Source: Euclidia mi (Eukaryota > Arthropoda > Insecta > Lepidoptera > Erebidae). Taken from it: a stretch of 64,000 bases of DNA. Below, one piece after another: positions 56,369 to 64,000 of the stretch. The stretch covers positions 45,447,598-45,511,597 of the forward strand of contig OX123182.2 in assembly GCA_944739405.2 (NCBI GenBank). Direction: 5' to 3'. How positions within the stretch are numbered: the first letter of the stretch is position 1; the number at the start of each line of letters is the position of its first letter. The translations under genes and the position numbers were made by a program. Under the pieces are notes generated by a model. The model searched no databases. It had not been told where the DNA came from and saw only the letters and a list, made by a program, of their open reading frames with translations.

Positions 56369-58127
56369 TACAATGGAGTTCCGCCAAGTAACGCCTGATT
56401 CAATCAACTATGTTTAAAAATACATTATTTTTTATTTTGTATAGTTACTAAATCATGTTTTGTACTGTAATATAACCATAATGTCAAAATAACTTACAAG
56501 TGTAAAATGAAAATATAGGTTAATTAATAATAATAAGTTGTTTTTTATTTATATATCCCACGCATTTAAGTCAAAACAAGGATTTTAATCAAGTAGTGGA
56601 TGCATAAGGTACACATTGGCATCAGTTCCATGTGTGTTGGTATATGGGGACGGAGACGATACATTTTTGCCCATAGTCCTTTAGATAGTCTAGAAAGTGG
56701 CTTGAGCTTCAAATTGAACGTTTGAGAATGATGATGATGTCTACAATTTATTTATGTAAGTGTTAATCGCAAGACAAATTATGCGACTACATTCAATGCC
56801 ATCAGGGTGAAATTGACAGCTCTGTTAAAAGTAATTAGCAGAAAGCATCAAAATAAATCCGTTGCACTCTAAATCTATCTGGACGATGTATCTTATCTGG
56901 TGGTAAAACTGATAATTAGTATGCCGAGTTCTAAATATTCTAGAAGCAGTGAGAGATCAACAACTGCGCAATATAAATAAACTCATTATTCCACATGAAA
57001 CGTGAACGCACCTCGAAAGTAAACAGAACTGGTGATAATAATTTTCGTTGTCGTCTATGGAGTTCCCCGCTGGCTATCTTAAATGTCAGGTCGCTTCGGG
57101 GTTATCGGTTCATCACGTAACAATGCTTTCTTATCTTCTAACGGTTCAACTAAGTATTATTTTTGAAATAATTCGCTGTATTCTCTTTCAATACTTTTTA
57201 TGATAACAATATACGCTCACGTAATATAGGGTAGTTGACATCCCGTACATGAAACTTAATATATAGAATGAAAATTTAGAAAAATCTATATCAAGGCCGT
57301 ATGTTTTATAAATTTTTATTTTCCTTACCAGTTAAAACTTAAAGCTACGTGCTTTGGTGTATCTTAAACCTAGTTTTAGAATAGGGCATTGACTTGTTGC
57401 CACTACAAGTTAAAAGAGTATTTCAAGTTTTGCTATCAATTTATTGTCCCAAATACAAATCAAAAATATAAAATTAACACTGAATACAATGTGAGACCCA
57501 TAACTGTACATTAATATTTCTAACCACCTAAACTTCAACAAAGAAAATAAGAGTGATTTATTTTATTAGTAATTTAACCAACGATTGTTTAAAATGAAAC
57601 TGTCAAAATTATTGAAAATCTTACAAATTAAATAAATAATCAAGTGATATCATTTCATACACATGCTTTTCATAACGGTATTCAATAGAATAATAAATAA
57701 AATATTGACATTAAGACGACCTCCCTCACAATATTTACTAAAGTAAATTTATTCAAAGCACGTTCAACATCATTTTTAACATAGATACTTTATTATATTT
57801 TATCAACCAAACATCTAATATTTTGCCATTTATTTTCATAGACACGAAATAATTTAATTCTATACACACGATAATATGCATGTAAAAAAGAACTAATTCT
57901 TAGAAAAATACTACGTGTCTCCTTTGTCTTTTATTATCAAAAATGCAAAGCAGTTTTTATAACCTTTCAGTCCCCAGATCAAAATATTTTCAAAATTTTG
58001 ACAGCTCAAATCAAAATTTTGATTTATGTGATGGCGTCGAAAAACATTACGTTGTACAAAATATATTATGTAATAACTCTACAACCAAACCATATATTTT
58101 TACTTCAATAAACAATATTGTAATCAT
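56369..58127. other. No supported gene
   Basis: About 1.8 kb of AT-rich sequence, no recognised feature. Confidence 0.45.
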
Positions 58128-58423
58128 TATAAAATTTTCTGGACTGCCTCGTTGGTCTCGCGGCATAAATGTGCGCGTGGGATCAAATGCCGGGGTGCCG
58201 GGTTCGATTTCTGGGTCGGGCAGTGTTATTGGGTTTTTCTGTCACGAAATTCTCAGTAGCAGCACGGAGTCTGGAAATGTGCCCGGTACGGCAATAGGCT
58301 CGCCCCTTATTACGTGGGACTAAAGTATATCTGGCGAAAAGTGGGTGTAGAAATACACCTCTGCCTACCCCTTCGGGGATAAAAGGCGTGACGATATGTA
58401 TGTATGTATGTATAAAATTTTCT
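58128..58423 (+). mobile_element. SINE-1 copy with 13-bp target duplication
   Basis: TATAAAATTTTCT at 58128-58140 and 58411-58423 brackets the SINE (58141-58410): head CTGCCTCGTTGGTCTCGCGG, B box GGTTCGATTTC, body as elsewhere, tail (TATG)n. Confidence 0.92.
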
Positions 58424-59089
58424 TTCTGTCAGTCATCAAAATAAAGTGTTTAGTCAAATATTTATATTGGTTTTACAGATTCAAACTTCACAACAGTAAC
58501 AAATCACTTCGCAATCAGTCACATAATAACAACATTTTTCGCAAACTTTTTCGTGCCATATTACGATGTATTTCATTCAACCAGTTACATAAAAACACTT
58601 CTAATAAGCTAAAAAACAGTTTTCTAATAAGAAACACTACTTACTTTCGTAAAATACACAAAAAAACACTAACAAAACAAAGCACGGAACTGCGCGCGAA
58701 GCGTGCGTGAAGCAAATTTTTCAAGTTTTTCGACTGTCAAAGCTAAACTGCACAGATTATACAATATTTTATGCTCAGAATGTAGAAAATGTATCAAAGA
58801 ACGGAACGCACCAACATTCTTCATACAAAAGTCGTCTCTAAATGTGTGAATTAAGGTACTTTCTTGAATGTAAGAGAGCGACAACCGGTTGCCTCTTGGG
58901 GTTTGAGCGATAAATGTTTGGCGCGATTCTAAATAAGTGAAAGCGTTCTAAAATATATCAAGTATTTAGGACACGAAATGGTCCTTGTCTCCTATAATGC
59001 GATTCTACTACGGACTAACGAAAATAATAATATTTTTTTGATATCTCTAGTAGTTTGGCCTTAACATTTATTGCTTTTGTTATTTCATG
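58424..59089. other. No supported gene
   Basis: No recognised gene; the open frames near 58396-58890 have no motif. Confidence 0.4.
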
Positions 59090-59222
59090 ATTTGGTACTT
59101 CATCATGTCAGCCTAGAGACGTCCACTGCTAGACATAGGCCTCTCCCAAGGTTCTCCACACAGACCGATCTTGAGCCGCCCGCATCCAACCACTTCCCGC
59201 GATCTTAACTTATTTGGTACTT
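59090..59222 (-). mobile_element. Very short RTE 3' fragment with 11-bp target duplication
   Basis: ATTTGGTACTT at 59090-59100 and 59212-59222 brackets 111 bp that match the RTE 3' end at about 32390-32500, with the last codons for GWMRAAQD and VWRTLGE. Extreme 5' truncation. Confidence 0.92.
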
Positions 59223-59800
59223 AGAAAAGGCAATATCTAGTGAGTGTTTTTCAGAAAATATGCTTTTTTATGATTTTCTCTGAAATCTTAGTTTATGTAG
59301 TTAGTGAAAATGTATTAGTCCGGTAAATATAGACATTTGAAATAACAATAATTGCCAGAGAGCCAAATATTGGTGGAGAGCTAGGGTTTACCATTACAAA
59401 TAAAGTCTTAAAAGTCCCCATCGCTCCCATGTGTGCTACAAAAGTTATTCAAGGTCAAACGTCAAAATTCGAGGTTTTTTGGATTTTCTCGAAAACGGTA
59501 AGTTTTATCAAAATAAAACCTGAGCCAAAGTTGTAGATCTTAAAATGTTCTACAAAATGTTATTAATGATTTTTACCTTTTTCCCAGGAAATTTTTGTTA
59601 TTTGACCACTATTTTTATGTCTAAGTTGACCGGAATATATAGTTGCTCAAAATTATATTACGCATCTCTACAAATTTTATAATGCTGAAGAGTTATTTTG
59701 TTTGAAGGCGCTAATATTAGGAACTACCAATCAGATTTAAAAAATCTATTTTGATAGGCAGATAATGACTTGGCGAAAAACAAGAATATACCTACGAAAA
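59223..59800. other. No supported gene
   Basis: Anonymous; contains CTCGAAAACGGTAAG-type text common in dispersed insect repeats. Confidence 0.4.
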
Positions 59801-60156
59801 TCTATATATATAAAAGAAAGTCCTGTTAGTTACACTATTTATACCTCAAGAACGGCTAAACCGATTTAGCTGAAAATTAGTGGGGAGGTAGCTCAGAACG
59901 AGGAAAAACACAATGATTTATTTAGATTTTAGGACAATTAGTTGCAAAAAATAATCTGGGAGGGATTTTAGAGAGGGTCGAAGTTTGAAGGGACAAACCT
60001 ACTACCTATTGACAGTAAGGACGCATGTGCTGTAGCAATTGAGTGCTGCGCATGTGCTATCTGTCAGTTCTGACATATTATACATTTTCATATGGTGCAC
60101 TTTCATTACTTCGTTCGCTTACTTAAACTAATAATTATTGTAACAGCCTTGGCTAA
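59801..60156 (+). mobile_element. Helitron-like 5' end, third family
   Basis: TCTATATATATAAAAGAAAG after A, then CAAGAACGGCTAAACCGATT and GTGGGGAGGTAGCTCAGAAC, a common lepidopteran Helitron-like start. No own 3' end is seen before the next 5' end at 60157. Confidence 0.55.
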
Positions 60157-61278
60157 TCCCTACTAATATTAGGTATAAATGCGAAAATGTATATGTATGT
60201 ATGTACCGATTTCACGCTAAATCGGCTGAACTCATAGTCTCTACTCATAATTGCGAAAGTGTGTATAGATAGTGTATAGAGATATATCGGATCATAGCTT
60301 TGACATCTGACTGTATGCAAAGTGATGTTGTTGAGCACCTTTCGGTAGATAATGTCATGAATACTCACTAAGTTACTTCGTACCGTATAGACTTTCTGAA
60401 CTCCTTAAAATTATCAGGAGTACCTTCACGCAACTAGAGACTGAACATTGATGTTCCAGTCCTGTTATTGCGGAATCTGAATGCACCAAAGCTTTGTAAT
60501 GGAAAACGGCTACAAGTAACACCTAGGACGAAACATTATAAAAGCTATTCGCTATTGCGAGTCAGACTTGCTCATGAAGGGTTCCGTAGTGGAGGTATCC
60601 ATTTACCATAGCCATTATCTTTGACTCCACTATTAAGAGTATTTGTATAAACGACAAAGGTTTATTTGCAGTTTTTAAGATGCGCTTTATTTCAAAAACT
60701 ACTGACTACATGTCGTTCAAACCAATTTTCTTTGGAAGTTTTTATAACGATCTACACAGCATATATTTATTTGTCATTTGTCACTCCCTTAATTTAAATG
60801 TTAGAGGGACACACACCCCTTTTACCACTTTGGAACCGTATATCTTTCAAACTATTGACTTTGAGAAACAATGATTTTAGGAACCTCAAAGTAATTTTTA
60901 ACGACCCATTTTCACATCAGTTCCATGTGTGAAGAACCCCCCTTAATATTCAATATTTTTTTATTTTCTATAACGTCGTAAAGCAGTTCACAGAATACAA
61001 ATACCTACGCATTTTCAAATGTGTAAACTGAATAGTTTCGGCATAAAGTGGCTGTGACATACGGATAGACTGACAGACATAGAGTGTCTTTATAGATTCC
61101 GTGTTTAGCCATTTTTGACTCTAAAAATACTGTTAACAGAAATGTTTTAAATACTTCTCGCGGTTATATATCTTACTAGTCCCTATGAACAGAATTAAAA
61201 CGAAAATTAATATCGAACGATGAAGGAGTTTTGTGTTACCCCAAATTAAACGTGAGCGAAGTCGCGGGCAAAAGCTAG
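60157..61278 (+). mobile_element. Helitron-like element, fourth family
   Basis: TCCCTACTAATATTAGGTAT after A at the left; at the right GAGCGAAGTCGCGGGCAAAAG with a small GCGA/TCGC hairpin, CTAG at 61275-61278, then T. About 1.1 kb without a helicase frame, so non-autonomous. Confidence 0.68.
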
Positions 61279-62456
61279 TATATAACTATTTAAGTGTCGT
61301 TTAAGTTCCTTGTCGCAGAGACTTAGAAATTTTTGCTACGCGGAAATTATCTGAAGTAAAAGATTTACAAAAAACACGTTATCCAAGATCTTCAGAAATA
61401 TAAGATTGGATTCTGCGAATAGATAAATGTGGTTCGTATTTTTGTCTCATTTTATTTACGCATCCTAAAAGAGGTACAATTCGTATCTGCAATTGAAAGT
61501 AGAGACTGTCCCGTATTTTATTTAGAACTAAAATACGATCCTCTTTCTTTAAGCGTAGACACTTGGGAACCTAATTTAAAACGGATAGACTCTATTAGTA
61601 TCATAAACTTAGAAACAACATAAATGTCAAAGGCAAATTTACCGTAACTATGCCTAAAGCAAGGATGTTTTAAGATGACGTCATTTTAACTTGGTACAAC
61701 CATACCATATAATATTGAGGTCAGCCTATCGCTAACACAAACGATATAGGCCTAGTAATAGCCTTTTAGCAGCGCCTCACCCGCATACTCATTGGACTTG
61801 TGTAGAAGATTAATTAAACTATTAATCCCGTAACGTGTAGCCTACACCTTAATCGATAGCCAATGTTACCACAGCATTCTTCACCGTGCTTATTTTGGAT
61901 ACGTCAATTTATTATGTGAGTGTACCCTTGTGATCATTCTGTCTATTACGTAGTCGTAATTACTTCGGGCCGTGTAAAATACAGCGTGATATACCTTTGA
62001 CGACTTCGTTCGCATATAAGCATAGGAATTGCCAATTCTACCTAATGGAACGATAAGTGCGAACGTAGACAGCGATTATGGAATAAGTTGTTTGCGTTCT
62101 GATAGCTGCGCTGTTTGGATGTATGAGATTGTTAACAGAGGTTCAAAGCTTAGAAGTTAATGATTTATTCGTTTATAGTTTGAATGTGTGCTTTATTCAC
62201 ATAAAATATCTGCAAATTTTCAAACGTTAAATTTCCGAACATAAAAGTCAGAAGACGTTTATATTGTGTTCGTAAATAGTATAATCAGAAACTGTAATGA
62301 TATTTTGTGACACTCTCTCTTTGGCTCATAAACTTCAGATTTCATAATAATGTGAACTTAGGTCGCATGTGAGCATTTACCCTGTACTAGTATTGCTTAT
62401 ATAGTTTTGCAGTTAAAAATGTTTATGCCGTGACTAAGGCACTTATATTATTATAA
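61279..62456. other. No supported gene
   Basis: About 1.2 kb, nothing recognised; a 64-codon frame at 61429 is unsupported. Confidence 0.45.
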
Positions 62457-64000
62457 CTAGCTTTTGCCCGCTGCTTCACACGCGTAAATTACGATTAGAT
62501 AAAATATGTTGTACAAACACCCTCCTCAATGGTTGCTCGCCTCGTTGGTCTCGCGGCATAAATGTGCGCGTGGGATTGGGAGGTCTCGGGTTCGATCCCC
62601 GGGTCGGACAAAGTGTTATTGGGTTTTTCCGTTAGGAAATTCTCAGTAGCAGCACGGAGTCTGGTTATGTGCCCGGTACGGCAATAGGGTCGCCCCCTAT
62701 TACGTGGGACTAAAATAAAGCTGGCGAAAAGTGGGTGTAGCAATAATATATACCTCTGCCTACCTCTTCGGGGATATAGGCGTGAGACTATGTATGTATG
62801 TATGTACCCTCCTCAATAAACATACATGCTAAATTTAAATTTCTTGCGCCCAGTAATTTCGGCTGTTATGTGTCTGTCAGTCAGTCAGTAACGAAAAGAT
62901 TTTATAAACACAGATTGAAGTTATTCCATTGAAAAAATAAAAGTTTTTACACAAATTCTGAATCCCTTTTCCGCCTTCTTAGGGGATTTTTTTTAAAATA
63001 AATGTCTTTGTGTTCGTTAACGTCATTTGCGGATCCAATAAACAAAGTATGAAGTTAATCCCTTGAAGGCATAAAATATTCTATGCAAATTATGACTCCT
63101 TTTTATATCCACTTAGGTAAGAATTTCCAGAATGACTTTCTAAGTGTTCACTAACTTCATTTGAGGAACCAATAGGTATACAAAGTTTAAAGTAAATCTA
63201 TTGAGGGAATAAAAAGTTTTATACAAATTCTGACAACCAGTTTAACCAAAATTAGCAAAATAACGGTTCTAAGTATTTTGGCTTCTATTGGTCATATAAA
63301 AAACCATCCCACATTTTAGGTCGTGAAGATGAAGAGCGCTTAGACTCATCTAAGCCCTCTTCATCTTCAGTAACTACCCCTGAGGGTGGGAATTTTCGAA
63401 AAACAAATTCTTAGTGTTCACTATCATTGTTTGAGGGACCAATATACAAAGTTTCAAGGGAATGCATTGAATTTTTTTTTATATTACTAAATGGGACACC
63501 CTTTCTTAACCCTCATAGGGGAATGACTTCAAAAACTCGTTTCTTAGTATTCACTATCATCGTTTGAGGAACCAATATACAAAGTTTGACGTCAATCCAC
63601 TGAAGGAATAATAAGTTTCGTTTCATACACACTTTGAACCCCTATCTTATCCCCTAAGGGTAGGAATTTTCGAAAAATAAATTCTTAGTGTTCACTATCA
63701 ACGTTTGAGGAACCAATATACAACGTTTCAAGTGAATCCATTGAAGTTTTTTTTTATATTACAAAATGGGACACCGTTTTTTAACGCCCATGGGGAAGTG
63801 ACTTCAAAAACTCGTTTCTTGGTGTTCACTAACGTCATTTGAAGAACCTATATACAAAGTTTGAAGTCAATCCATTCCACATTTTAGTAAGTAAATATAA
63901 AGAGCGCGCACACTCATCTAAGCGCTCTTCATCTTCACTAACTAAAATTAATTTAAATGCACATCAGGGTCGATGAAAAAAAAATCAAGTGAAGGAATAA
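62457..64000 (-). mobile_element. Helitron-like element with tandem units, runs off the window
   Basis: The minus-strand 3' end GCGGGCAAAAGCTAG (62457-62460, then T) lies at the left. To the right come AGTCAGTCAGTAACG, then at least five units with CTTAGTGTTCACTA, GAGGAACCAATATACAAAG and GAAGTCAATCCATTGA, plus two AAGAGCGC hairpins. The 5' end is beyond 64000. It is related to 35051-35706 and 36411-37190. Confidence 0.65.
62519..62817 (+). mobile_element. SINE-1 copy inside the Helitron, 12-bp target duplication
   Basis: ACCCTCCTCAAT at 62519-62530 and 62806-62817 brackets the SINE (62531-62805): head CTCGCCTCGTTGGTCTCGCG, B box GGTTCGATCCC, body as in the other copies, (TATG)n tail. Confidence 0.92.

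Noticed and set aside
55808..56398. Several 60-130 codon frames on both strands
   Set aside because: They are mirror copies of one another produced by the perfect palindrome, so length and duplication are not evidence for coding.
62930..64000. CRISPR-like array of spaced repeats
   Set aside because: Units are long, imperfect and AT-rich, with no unique spacers of equal length, and the genome is eukaryotic. They are internal tandem units of a transposable element.
1..64000. Errantivirus or other env-bearing element
   Set aside because: The Gypsy pol runs directly into the polypurine tract and LTR with no third frame, so no envelope gene is present.

Overview
The window looks like non-coding genomic DNA from a moth or butterfly, filled almost entirely with transposable elements. 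It is AT-rich and has no operon-like structure or chain of host genes. Two tRNA-derived SINE families occur: one headed GCCTCCGTGG or GCCTCGTTGG and ending in a GGCGTGAG tail, the other headed GGCAGCGATAGC. RTE-clade LINEs recur, as do short Helitrons with TC...CTAG termini inserted between A and T, and a TTAA-flanked piggyBac-like element is present. This combination is typical of Lepidoptera. I found no host gene that I can name.

Layout. 1-5235: anonymous AT-rich DNA with short Helitrons (one pair head-to-head at about 4.27-4.66 kb), an unidentified broken reading frame (2403-2794) and a possible foldback element (3848-5076). 5236-17909: a decayed Copia LTR retrotransposon used repeatedly as a landing site. 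Its integrase carries a SINE with an 18-bp target duplication, its reverse transcriptase is split by about 3 kb of foreign DNA that itself holds an RTE fragment, and its 3' LTR is split by a complete 5.45-kb LINE of the R1/LOA/I group with a 10-bp target duplication. 17910-29000: sparse sequence with SINEs, hairpins, MITEs, a foldback element and a 1.8-kb piggyBac relic (27012-28818). About 29080-32505: a nearly full-length but broken RTE LINE carrying a CR1/Jockey-type tail fragment. 33226-39460: MITEs and Helitrons with internal tandem units. About 39.8-51.4 kb: a nearly intact CR1-type LINE whose ORF1 is split by a young Gypsy element (41881-47845). That Gypsy has identical 466-bp LTRs, intact gag and pol, a 4-bp target duplication and a canonical -1 slippery heptamer at the gag/pol junction. 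51985-64000: more Helitrons and SINEs, a LINE tail with poly(A), a perfect 257-bp-arm palindrome (55838-56368), and overlapping Helitron ends running off the right edge.

The parts act mainly as a record of nested insertions. The relative order of many events can be read directly from target-site duplications: Copia is older than the R1/LOA-type LINE and the SINE inside it, CR1 is older than Gypsy, the Helitron is older than the SINE at 62.5 kb, and RTE is older than the CR1 tail. The Gypsy element is the best candidate for a recently active or still competent element. The palindrome is the best candidate for an unexplained functional structure, or else an assembly artefact.
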